8,328 nt of DNA, taken from the NCBI GenBank assembly GCA_023265235.1, contig JAHFUF010000187.1, forward strand, positions 1 to 8,328. Direction: 5' to 3'. Both the position numbers and the translations under genes were made by a program. The first letter of the stretch is position 1; each line of letters starts with the position of its first letter. The stretch comes from Blastocatellia bacterium. Lineage in GTDB: Bacteria; Acidobacteriota; Blastocatellia; Chloracidobacteriales; JADJPF01. Positions 1 to 7,025 of this stretch are shown one piece after another. Below the pieces are notes generated by a model, which was not told the DNA's origin, searched no databases, and worked only from the letters and a program-made list of their open reading frames with translations.

Positions 1-537
1 GAAAACAATCAAGAAAAAAATCCACAGACCTATAACCAAGTTTTGGAACAAGACATAGTAGAAGAAATAAATACCTGGTTAAATAAGAATATATTAGGAG
101 TAATTAAGCCAAAATCTTTAGTAGATAGCTTAAGCTACTATGCAGAAAAAGATGTTTGGATTAGTGAGATATTACTTTACTACGAAAATGAAGAAAGTAG
201 CTTAAGAGCTAAGGTGTTGCTTAATAAAGCTACAGGGGAAATATCTATTAACCCTAAGTTAGAAACTTTGTGTTACCAGCTAGTAAATTTATCAGCGCAG
301 CGAAACCCTAGCAATTACTCTTTAGTTCTACCAATTGACCGAACTAGAGAATTTCAATGGCTTAAAGAACACAAGGCCAAATATGCTAATCTCTGGGTAG
401 CACTAGATGGTGATAAGCTGGTTGCTAGCGGGACAAATCACCGTGAGGTATTTCAAGTAGCACGTAGCAAAGGAGCTACTAGACCACTGATTATTAGAGT
501 AGAAGCAGAGGATAAATTAGCTTATGTTGGGTGGTAA
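1..537 (+). CDS. DUF5678-type domain protein, 5' end cut by window
   Basis: The reading frame is open from the first base, giving 178 visible residues up to the TAA at 535-537. A TTG at 43 could start a 164-residue version. It has no Shine-Dalgarno sequence in front and the frame continues upstream, so I treat the gene as truncated by the window edge. The last ~70 residues resemble DUF5678: a 'EFQWLKEHKAKYANLWVALDG' type stretch, then a G-T-x-x-R-E-V-F helix and a closing 'PLIIRVEAED' strand ending in GW. This small alpha/beta domain has no established function. The N-terminal ~100 residues (charged, with several aromatic residues) I do not recognise. There are no membrane segments. The next gene starts 2 bases after this stop. 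DUF5678 genes are often followed by a small aspartyl-protease-like gene, as here. The domain call is from remembered family pattern, not a search. Confidence 0.72.
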   Translation, partial: ENNQEKNPQTYNQVLEQDIVEEINTWLNKNILGVIKPKSLVDSLSYYAEKDVWISEILLYYENEESSLRAKVLLNKATGEISINPKLETLCYQLVNLSAQRNPSNYSLVLPIDRTREFQWLKEHKAKYANLWVALDGDKLVASGTNHREVFQVARSKGATRPLIIRVEAEDKLAYVGW

Positions 538-539
538 TA

Positions 540-941
540 ATGGGTTATTTGATAGACTTTGATGTTAAATATAAATACAACACTTTAGAATCAGGTATTT
601 CTATACCTGTAAGTTTAAGTACTGGTTTTGAAACAGTTGATTTGTTAGCCAAGCTAGATACTGGTGCTGATTATTGTACTTTTTCTAGGGAATATGGAGA
701 GTTGTTAGGTTTAGAGATAGAAGAAGGGTTGCCTAGAATAGTAGAAGCTTATAGCGGAAACACTTTTGCTACTTTTGGACATGGTTTAAGTCTTTCTGCA
801 TTGGGTTTTCATTTTGACATAATGGTCTATTTTACCCAAGATTATAATAGGAGAAATGTTTTAGGGCGTTATGGTTGGTTAAATCAAATGATGGTTTGTG
901 TTAATGATCAAGCCGGAGAAGTTTATCTAAAACAATACTAA
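540..941 (+). CDS. Small retropepsin-like (clan AA) aspartic protease
   Basis: 133 residues from the ATG at 540. A GTG at 531 would add three residues, but it overlaps the previous gene, and the GGGTGGT at 529-535 is better placed as ribosome binding site for the ATG. The protein has the hallmark of a single-lobed aspartic protease: an all-beta start, then L-D-T-G-A-D at about residues 39-44 (Asp40 as the catalytic aspartate). A later N-V-L-G-R-Y-G-W-L segment near residue 110 corresponds to the conserved I-L-G-R/D motif of this clan. One lobe of this size would need to dimerise to make an active site, as retroviral proteases do. There is no signal peptide or membrane helix, so it should be cytoplasmic. 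The 2-base gap to the DUF5678-type gene suggests translational coupling and joint function. Substrate is unknown. Family assignment is fairly sure; proteolytic activity is an inference. Confidence 0.8.
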   Translation: MGYLIDFDVKYKYNTLESGISIPVSLSTGFETVDLLAKLDTGADYCTFSREYGELLGLEIEEGLPRIVEAYSGNTFATFGHGLSLSALGFHFDIMVYFTQDYNRRNVLGRYGWLNQMMVCVNDQAGEVYLKQY

Positions 942-969
942 CAAATAATTTTCTTAAATTAAAAAACAT

Positions 970-1908
970 ATGAGCCAAAGAATCATAGATAGTAGTCAAA
1001 AAAGCACATTACCACCACAGCAGCAACCACCCCGTTCACCAAGGGAAATGTTGCCTAGCATGTATGACTTACCAAGTGAAGAAGTAGGAGAAAGCGGATT
1101 GCCAGACGAATTTCATGTATTCCAATCACAGTTACTCAGAGAAGTATTTCAACCATTAAACTATTCACCAGATGAAGTGTTTGTAGGAACAGATATAAAC
1201 CTATACTTTGATGAAAAGCACACAAAATGGTACAGAAGGCCAGACTGGTTTGCTAGTGTAGGAGTACCAAGATTATATGATAAAAAAGACTTAAGGTTAA
1301 GTTATGTTGTATGGCAAGAAGAGGTCAATCCATTGGTTGTTGTTGAACTACTTTCTCCTAGCACAGAAAAAGAAGATTTAGGACAAACTACTAGAGATTC
1401 TAAAGATATTAGAGATTCTAGAGATGGTAAAGTTGTTAAAAGTGCTAAAAATGCTAAAAATGCTAAAGAAATACCAAGTAAATGGGAAGTGTATGAAAGG
1501 ATATTGAGAGTACCCTTTTATTTTACCTATGATCATTTAACAAAGCAGATAAGAGCTTTTAGGCTAAATGGTGATAGTTATATTTCCTTTCTACCAGACA
1601 AAGAAGGACGATTTTCTTTACCTACCATTGGTCTTTATTTAGGACTGTGGCAAGGTAGTTATCAGAACATCAATGAAACTTGGTTACGCTGGTTTGAGCA
1701 GGAAGGCAATCTTATTCCTACTCCCTTAGAGAAAGAATCCCAAGAAAAGGAAGCATTAGTGAATAAATTAGAGAAATCAGACCAAGAAAAAGAGCGTGAG
1801 CGAGTAGAGAAAGAACAGGAGCGAGCAGAGAAAGAAGCATTAGCTGAAAAGCTAGCTATTCTTAATACTAAGTTAATAGCAATGGGCATTGATCCAAGCA
1901 CCTTGTAG
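970..1908 (+). CDS. Uma2-family PD-(D/E)XK nuclease-like protein with C-terminal coiled coil
   Basis: 312 residues, ATG at 970, TAG at 1906-1908. The ribosome binding site is poor: only an AT-rich leader precedes the start. The N-terminal 45 residues are proline- and glutamine-rich and probably disordered. The fold then follows the Uma2 (DUF820) pattern: 'VFVGTDINLYF' strand (71-80), R-R-P-D-W-F with Asp92, and V-V-V-E-L-L-S-P-S-T with Glu126, consistent with a PD-(D/E)XK metal-binding centre in which Ser129 stands in the usual lysine position. Next comes K-W-E-V-Y-E-R-I-L-R-V-P-F-Y (171-184) and a G-L-Y-L-G-L-W-Q-G segment (221-229), both typical of the cyanobacterial-style version. Residues ~254-300 are almost entirely E, K, R, Q, A and L and should form a coiled coil, followed by a terminal 'MGIDPS' motif. 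An extra low-complexity stretch at 142-166 separates the catalytic strands from the rest. Biological role of Uma2 proteins is not settled; nuclease activity is inferred from the fold. It follows the protease gene by 28 bases and may be cotranscribed. Confidence 0.85.
   Translation: MSQRIIDSSQKSTLPPQQQPPRSPREMLPSMYDLPSEEVGESGLPDEFHVFQSQLLREVFQPLNYSPDEVFVGTDINLYFDEKHTKWYRRPDWFASVGVPRLYDKKDLRLSYVVWQEEVNPLVVVELLSPSTEKEDLGQTTRDSKDIRDSRDGKVVKSAKNAKNAKEIPSKWEVYERILRVPFYFTYDHLTKQIRAFRLNGDSYISFLPDKEGRFSLPTIGLYLGLWQGSYQNINETWLRWFEQEGNLIPTPLEKESQEKEALVNKLEKSDQEKERERVEKEQERAEKEALAEKLAILNTKLIAMGIDPSTL
1393..1464 (+). repeat. In-frame short tandem repeats inside the Uma2 gene
   Basis: Two adjacent 18-base units (1393-1410 and 1411-1428) agree at 15 of 18 positions and encode RDSKDI and RDSRDG. 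Shortly after, three 9-base units (1438-1464) encode KSA, KNA, KNA. All units are multiples of three, so copy changes keep the frame. They sit in what should be a surface loop just after the catalytic E-L-L-S strand, and look like slippage-driven expansion. Confidence 0.7.
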
Positions 1909-1921
1909 TATTTTTGAAGCT

Positions 1922-1960
1922 AATATCAAGGAATATTTATATCTGGCCGTCTTTGATATT
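1922..1960 (+). terminator. Candidate stem-loop terminator after Uma2 gene
   Basis: AATATCAAGG (1922-1931) pairs with CTTTGATATT (1951-1960): ten pairs including one G-U, with a 19-base loop. It lies 13 bases after the Uma2 stop and is followed by a T-rich tract (TCATTTTC). The stem is AT-rich and the T-run is interrupted, so it would be a weak intrinsic terminator at best. Confidence 0.35.
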
Positions 1961-2015
1961 TCATTTTCGGTTTGTTCCTTCTTCTCATAGTCTTGGTATT
2001 CTTACCTCAACTTAT

Positions 2016-2087
2016 CTTTTGGAGGAACATTTTTCAATCAACTGTTACCTGGCAAATGAAACTTGCCTCCAAAAGGATACCTTTTTT
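2016..2087 (+). terminator. Long inverted repeat followed by T-run, possible terminator
   Basis: CTTTTGGAGG (2016-2025) and CCTCCAAAAG (2066-2075) are perfect 10-base inverted copies around a 40-base loop. A run of six T follows at 2082-2087 after a short spacer. Inside the loop GGCAA (2051-2055) can instead pair with TTGCC (2063-2067), which overlaps the outer right arm, so the two stems exclude each other. The T-run puts the terminator polarity on the + strand, fitting the end of the Uma2 transcript. The loop is long for a classical terminator. Confidence 0.35.
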
Positions 2088-2201
2088 CTGATGCTCTTTC
2101 ACTCCCCCAACCTATAAATGCCTTCTTTAGCTCAACTTATTCGCCTGCAATCTCAATCTGCCCCCACTTAAAACTGGCTTCTGAGCAACTTCATTATTTG
2201 G

Positions 2202-5200
2202 CTATTCTGTAAAATCAGACAAAATGTCTTCTAAAGCCTCATCATCAGTCAGTTCTGCTATCTTGGCTAAAACAGCTTGAGCTAATTCACTTATTGTAAG
2301 TGATTCAAAAAGTTCATACATAGGTACGTCTATTTGAAAATTTTCACTTATTTGACCAATAACTTGAACCCCTAATAAAGAGTTTCCTCCTAATTCTAAA
2401 AAATTATCATAAATACCTATTTGCTCAATACCTAATAAACCTTGCCAGATTTTTACTAGAGTTTCTTCAACCCAATTACTAGGAGCAACATAAGTGCTAG
2501 ATAGATTTGGTCGATTTTGAAAAGTAGATGTTTGGCTATGTAGTTTCCCTAGTATTTCTAAAGCATCTGTTTTTACTTTAGTCATGCTAGCTTGAAATTG
2601 TTGTGTTGAAACAATAACCTGTGGCATTGGGTTAGACAAAATACGACTAAATACTTCTATGCCTTCACTAGTTAAAATCGCATTCCTTAAATGCTCTTGG
2701 CGTAACTCTGATAAATAATCAGGTAATGGCGACTTAACAGCCATACCTACTTCTTTCCAAGCGTCCCAATTAATTGAAACGGTTAAAATTCCTCTTTGGT
2801 TAAAATAATATGAAAAAGCGTCTAAAAAGGCATTAGCCGCACAATAATCAACTTGACCTAAACCGCCTGTTAATGCTGTAGCAGAAGAACATAGAACAAA
2901 AAAATCTAAAGACATATCTTTAACAATATTACTAATTATGGTTAAAACCTGTATTTTAGGTAAAAACACCTCTTCTACTGCTTTAAGTGTTTTCAAAGAA
3001 ATTAATCCACCACCTGCAATACCAGCATTATGAAAAATACCATTAATTTTTCCAAACCGCTCTAGTACTTGTGTAAATGCTATTCGCGCTTCTGTTTCAT
3101 CACTAAGCATGGCATTAATTATTAAAATCTCTCCTCCTAAATCCTCTATTTTACGTAAGTTAAGGATTTTTTGACTGATATGGTGTTCTTCCCCATAGTT
3201 TAACAACCAAGATTTCCATTCTGTACGAGATGGGAAAGATGACCGCCCCAATAGTACTAGTTTTGCTTTAACTGTCTCAGCTAAATGTTCTGCTAATGCT
3301 AATGAAATATCTCCTAATCCACCAGTAATTAAGTAAACACCATTAAGCTTTAATAAAGAATCTTGCTTTGTTGGAGCAAAGTAAATTGGCTCAAAAGCCC
3401 TTATCCAACGGTAGCCTTCACGATAAGCTATAAATGTTTCTTTTTTTGGATTAATAAAATCATTTATTAAATTGTTAACAATTTGTTTATTCTTAAAGCC
3501 TGTATCACTTAGTAGTAAATCTATACTGAAGCAATCTATATTGGAATGTTCTTGGGGAATAACTGTAGTAACACCTAGTAGGGTAGCTTTTTCTGGTTGT
3601 ATTTTTTCTGTTCCAATAACTTCTTGTAAATTATTTGAAACAGTAAATATCTCTATATTGTGGGAAACATTTTCTTTACTAAAAGCTTGAACTAAAAGAA
3701 GTAGGCTATAAAAAGTCGCATTTTGTGAAAGCTCTAAAGTGTTATCTACTTGAGGGTTAGAGCTTACGCTCCATAAATTAACCACTTTTTTTGGCAACCT
3801 ATTTAATGACACTAAATCTTGTATTAATGATTGATAGTCTCCAGCACGTTGTAGATTAAGGGTATAGCTATTTTCTGACAATTTCTCAAATTGCTGTCCT
3901 AAAATTATTTTGCTGACAATTTGATTGGAAGCTTCTAATTGTTTTGCTATTTCTTCTCCTAAACCAACATTATCTACAAATATCAGCCAGTTTTTTTGCT
4001 CTGATAAGCTTGGATTAGTTAGTAATAGTTTGTTTGTACGTCTCCAGCTAGGTGTATAAAACCAATTCCCTATGTCAGGTTGTTTTGTTAAAGACTCTGT
4101 AATTTTACTGACTTGTTCTTGTTGCTCTTGACGTTCTTGACGCTCAAACCAATAGCGTTGACGCTCAAAAGGATAGGTAGGTAGTGCAATTCGCTTAGGC
4201 TTTTTACTTTGGTAAAGAGCAGACCATTCTATGTTTACTCCATTTAGCCATAACCGCCCCAATGAATTTAGTATAAAGCTTAAATCAGAAGCCTTTTCTT
4301 TAGGATGTGGTAAAGATGCTGTGATTAAATGGTTTTGTATATTGTGAGCTTTTGCTAAGCTACTAAGTGATAAACTCGGCCCCACTTCTATAAGTATTGA
4401 ATTATCAACCTTTAAGAGTTCTTTTAAGCCATCACTAAACCTAACTGTACTTCGTAGGTGATTAACCCAGTAACTAGGATCTATTATCTGATCATTCGTA
4501 ATCCAAGTACCTGTAAGGTTAGATAAAAATGGTGTTTCAGGAACATTAAGAGTAATGCTTTTTACTACTTCTGCAAACTCTGACAAAATAGGATCCATCA
4601 TTTTAGAATGAAAAGCATGAGAAGTGTGTAAGCGTTGATAAGTAACTTGTCCTAACCTATCAATAAAGCTTTCAATTGCTGGTTTAGTGCCAGAGACTAC
4701 AGTATCAGAAGGGCTATTAACTGCTGCTAATGAAAGCTCTTCGCCTAATAAGTCTCTGATTTCATTTTCTGGTAATTTAACAGAAACCATTGCCCCTAAA
4801 GCTAGTTTTTGCATTAATTGCCCACGATTAGCCACTAATTTAACAGCGTCAGACAAAGAAAATACTCCTGATAAACAAGCAGCAACATACTCGCCAATGC
4901 TATGCCCAATCATAGCTTGAGGCACTATGCCCCAAGCTAACCATAGTTTTGCTAATGCATACTCAATAGCAAAAATTAGCGGCTGTGTAATATGTGTTTG
5001 ATTAATCTCTTGACTTGCAGCTTCTATCTCATCTGGCGAGGGATATAATATATTATGTAGGGTTACACCGAGTAAAGGTTGAAATAGCTCTAAACATTCA
5101 TCTAAATGTTTTTGAAATACAGGTTCTTGCCTGTAAATATCTCGCCCCATATTTATATATTGAGTACCTTGCCCAGGAAACATAAAAACAATAGATTTAC

Positions 5201-6797
5201 TATAATTTTCTGCTATCGCGCTAAAAACTCGTTTTGGGTCTAAAGTGGCAAGATTTTCTATCGCATCTGTAAGGTTTTGACAAACAAGTAAACGTCGATA
5301 AGCAAACCCTCTACGTCCAATTTGAGCAGTATAGGCTACATCTGTGAGATTAACACTAGAATTTTGTTGTAAGTGATGAGCTAGATTACTAGTCGCTATG
5401 TCAAGTGCTGTAGCTGTTTTAGCTGATAAAACTATCACTTTCCAATCTTGTTGAGGAGTTATTGAAGGAGCGACATTAGTTTCTTCCAAGATTACGTGGG
5501 CATTAGTACCACCAAAACCAAAAGAACTTACTCCAGCACGGCGAGCAATCCCATTACTTTTCCACTCCGTTAGTTTGTTGTTAACATAAAAAGGGCTGTT
5601 GGCAAAATCTATTTTAGGGTTTGTAGTTTCAAAATATAAACTAGGAGGAATTTGTTTATGCTTTAGTGATAATACGGTTTTAACCAAACCTGCAATACCA
5701 GCAGCACTATTAAGGTGTCCCATATTGGACTTTACTGAACCAATAGCACAAAACCCCTTTTTATCTGTGCTAGCTTGAAAAGCTTTTGTTAAAGCAGCAA
5801 TTTCAACCAAATCTCCTAAGGCTGTAGCTGTGCCATGAGTTTCTATATAACTTATTGTTTCTGCTGGAGTATCGGCAACTGTTAGTGCCTCTATAATAAC
5901 TTTGGATTGCCCTTCAACACTAGGGGCAGTAAAACCTGCTTTTGCCGCGCCATCATTATTAACAGCAGAGGCTTTTATAACTCCATAAATTGTATCATTA
6001 TCAGACAAAGCATCTGAAAATCGTTTTAAGACTATTATTGCAGCACCACTTCCTGCTACTGTCCCATTAGCTCTTGCATCAAAAGCACGGCAATGACCAT
6101 CAGAAGAAAAAATACCTGCTTCTTGATATAAATAACCTTCTTTTTCTAAAAGTGTGATAGCCACTCCACCAGCTAAAGCCATATCAGACTCATAGTTAAG
6201 CAAGCTTTGACAAGCTAAATGCACTGTAACTAGAGAAGTAGAGCAAGCTGTTTGGACATTAAGGCTAGGCCCTTTAAGATTAAGCTTATAGGAAATTTGC
6301 GTGGGTAAAAAATCTCCATTATTACTAAGCGAAACCGTATCTGTTAAATGTAGAGAATCTATAAAATCTCGCCTTGGGCAAATATTATTTATTAGGTAGC
6401 GGCTTAAATCTACCCCTGTAAAAACCCCTATACGGGCTGAAGACCTTTCTGAGTCATAACCAGCATTTTCTAGGGCTTCCCAACAAACTTCTAATAACAA
6501 ACGATGTTGAGGATCCATCAATTGTGCTTCTCTAGGAGAAAAACCAAAAAATGGAGCATCAAACATGCCTATATCTTCTAAAAGCATTCCTGCTTTTACA
6601 TAGTTAGGGTTATTAATTAGTGTCTCGCTTACGCCAGAATTTTTTAGTTCTTGCTCAGAAAAATAAGTAATTGAATCTATACCAGCAGATAAATTTTCCC
6701 AAAATTCATCGATATTTTTTGCATGTGGAAACCGCCCAGCCAACCCAATAATAGCAATATCTGAGCATTCAAGATTAGTAAGACCCTCTGAAATCAT
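2202..6797 (-). CDS. Type I modular polyketide synthase, KS-AT-KR-ACP
   Basis: 1531 residues from the ATG at 6797 (AAAGG 11 bases ahead); TAG at 2204-2202. It carries out one chain-extension cycle with ketoreduction. KS, ~11-438: T-A-C-S-T-S with Cys185, His321 in E-T-H-G-T, Lys356 and His361 in K-S-N-M-G-H, closing with G-G-T-N-A-H-V. AT, ~535-835: G-Q-G-T-Q, Ser633 in G-H-S-I-G, and HAFH (727-730), the malonyl-CoA signature. The conserved post-AT linker ends 'YPFERQRYWFE' (875-885). KR, structural half ~911-1140 and catalytic half ~1151-1345: T-G-G-L-G-D-I-S, Lys1281, Ser1305, Tyr1318, Asn1322; all catalytic residues are present but the third glycine of the nucleotide motif is Ser1165. ACP, ~1441-1511: L-G-G-N-S with phosphopantetheine site Ser1473. 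There is no DH, ER, methyltransferase or thioesterase. The KR has neither the LDD motif of B-type nor the Trp of A-type enzymes, so stereochemistry cannot be read. The C-terminus is a 20-residue acidic tail. It lies downstream of an ABC-2 permease on the same strand. The product is unknown; the domain calls are secure. Confidence 0.96.
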   Translation of the reverse strand: MISEGLTNLECSDIAIIGLAGRFPHAKNIDEFWENLSAGIDSITYFSEQELKNSGVSETLINNPNYVKAGMLLEDIGMFDAPFFGFSPREAQLMDPQHRLLLEVCWEALENAGYDSERSSARIGVFTGVDLSRYLINNICPRRDFIDSLHLTDTVSLSNNGDFLPTQISYKLNLKGPSLNVQTACSTSLVTVHLACQSLLNYESDMALAGGVAITLLEKEGYLYQEAGIFSSDGHCRAFDARANGTVAGSGAAIIVLKRFSDALSDNDTIYGVIKASAVNNDGAAKAGFTAPSVEGQSKVIIEALTVADTPAETISYIETHGTATALGDLVEIAALTKAFQASTDKKGFCAIGSVKSNMGHLNSAAGIAGLVKTVLSLKHKQIPPSLYFETTNPKIDFANSPFYVNNKLTEWKSNGIARRAGVSSFGFGGTNAHVILEETNVAPSITPQQDWKVIVLSAKTATALDIATSNLAHHLQQNSSVNLTDVAYTAQIGRRGFAYRRLLVCQNLTDAIENLATLDPKRVFSAIAENYSKSIVFMFPGQGTQYINMGRDIYRQEPVFQKHLDECLELFQPLLGVTLHNILYPSPDEIEAASQEINQTHITQPLIFAIEYALAKLWLAWGIVPQAMIGHSIGEYVAACLSGVFSLSDAVKLVANRGQLMQKLALGAMVSVKLPENEIRDLLGEELSLAAVNSPSDTVVSGTKPAIESFIDRLGQVTYQRLHTSHAFHSKMMDPILSEFAEVVKSITLNVPETPFLSNLTGTWITNDQIIDPSYWVNHLRSTVRFSDGLKELLKVDNSILIEVGPSLSLSSLAKAHNIQNHLITASLPHPKEKASDLSFILNSLGRLWLNGVNIEWSALYQSKKPKRIALPTYPFERQRYWFERQERQEQQEQVSKITESLTKQPDIGNWFYTPSWRRTNKLLLTNPSLSEQKNWLIFVDNVGLGEEIAKQLEASNQIVSKIILGQQFEKLSENSYTLNLQRAGDYQSLIQDLVSLNRLPKKVVNLWSVSSNPQVDNTLELSQNATFYSLLLLVQAFSKENVSHNIEIFTVSNNLQEVIGTEKIQPEKATLLGVTTVIPQEHSNIDCFSIDLLLSDTGFKNKQIVNNLINDFINPKKETFIAYREGYRWIRAFEPIYFAPTKQDSLLKLNGVYLITGGLGDISLALAEHLAETVKAKLVLLGRSSFPSRTEWKSWLLNYGEEHHISQKILNLRKIEDLGGEILIINAMLSDETEARIAFTQVLERFGKINGIFHNAGIAGGGLISLKTLKAVEEVFLPKIQVLTIISNIVKDMSLDFFVLCSSATALTGGLGQVDYCAANAFLDAFSYYFNQRGILTVSINWDAWKEVGMAVKSPLPDYLSELRQEHLRNAILTSEGIEVFSRILSNPMPQVIVSTQQFQASMTKVKTDALEILGKLHSQTSTFQNRPNLSSTYVAPSNWVEETLVKIWQGLLGIEQIGIYDNFLELGGNSLLGVQVIGQISENFQIDVPMYELFESLTISELAQAVLAKIAELTDDEALEDILSDFTE

Positions 6798-6808
6798 AGT
6801 AAACAATA

Positions 6809-6813
6809 CCTTT
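6809..6813 (-). promoter_or_regulatory. Ribosome binding site deciding the PKS start
   Basis: On the - strand AAAGG lies 11 bases before the ATG at 6797. From this ATG the protein runs ten residues and then enters the KS start (S-D-I-A-I-I-G-L-A-G-R-F-P), the usual lead length. An in-frame TTG at 6875 would add 26 residues, but those are encoded by the palindromic spacer DNA and have no KS-like or docking character. Confidence 0.55.
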
Positions 6814-6821
6814 AAGATAAA

Positions 6822-6827
6822 ATTATA
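6822..6827 (-). promoter_or_regulatory. Possible -10 element ahead of the PKS gene
   Basis: The - strand reads TATAAT here, 24 bases before the PKS ATG, just after a T-run that follows the last GC-rich stem. No recognisable -35 hexamer lies 16-18 bases upstream (only G-rich sequence) and there is no TG extension, and the leader would be very short. In AT-rich DNA this may be chance. Confidence 0.22.
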
Positions 6828-6845
6828 AAAAAGACCCAACCCATA

Positions 6846-6977
6846 CCCAGCCCTAAAGGACTGGGCTATTATCAAAAGCCCCTAATGGGGCTACAAAGAG
6901 TTGAAGGGACAGAGTTTATAAAATCCTAATGCCCTGTAAGGGCATCTGACAATAGCCCATTGATTTATCTATGGGCT
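6846..6977. repeat. Cluster of four GC-rich palindromes (REP-like)
   Basis: Four stem-loops follow one another in otherwise AT-rich DNA. The first is CCCAG 6846-6850 with CTGGG 6861-6865, continued by an inner C-C-T/A-G-G stem after one mismatch. The second is AGCCCC 6877-6882 with GGGGCT 6887-6892, loop TAAT. The third is ATGCCCT 6929-6935 with AGGGCAT 6939-6945, loop GTA. The fourth is AGCCCAT 6954-6960 with ATGGGCT 6971-6977, loop of ten. All are built on a (A/T)GCCC...GGGC(T/A) core, and spacing varies. This is the look of dispersed REP/BIME-type elements. On the - strand the second is followed by TTTTG and the first, after a short G-rich spacer, by TCTTTTTT, so each could also slow or stop transcription toward the PKS. 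Confidence 0.75.
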
Positions 6978-7025
6978 TAAAATAATTTAATATAAATGGA
7001 ATTTACTAGACTAACCTATTGATTC

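Larger units (their letters stand above)
1909..2201. other. Intergenic gap between convergent genes
   Basis: 293 bases between the Uma2 stop and the PKS stop, the two genes being convergent. A 67-codon TTG-started frame on the + strand (1914-2117) shows no recognisable protein character or ribosome binding site, and I do not call it. The left half contains the two inverted repeats listed separately. The right half (2090-2201) is pyrimidine-rich on the + strand and I see no clear terminator there for the PKS transcript on the - strand. Confidence 0.75.

Noticed and set aside
886..970. Separate promoter for the Uma2 gene
   Set aside because: The 28-base gap is AT-rich but shows no paired -35/-10 elements; cotranscription with the protease gene is as likely.
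1662..1901. 79-codon minus-strand frame inside the Uma2 gene
   Set aside because: Antisense shadow of the E/K-rich coiled coil; yields S/F-rich low-complexity peptide with no ribosome binding site.
1914..2117. 67-codon + strand frame with TTG start in the convergent gap
   Set aside because: No ribosome binding site, no domain-like character, and it runs through both inverted repeats.
3472..3690. 72-codon + strand frame inside the PKS
   Set aside because: Antisense to the KR structural subdomain, which is clearly coding on the other strand.
3660..4110. A dehydratase domain between AT and KR
   Set aside because: No H-x-x-x-G-x-x-x-x-P motif; the stretch after Y-T-P-S-W matches the structural half of a KR instead.
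4687..4920. 77-codon + strand frame inside the PKS
   Set aside because: Antisense to the AT domain including its catalytic serine region; shadow only.
6846..6977. CRISPR array
   Set aside because: The repeated units are short palindromes of different sequence and uneven spacing, not identical 25-37 base repeats with regular spacers.
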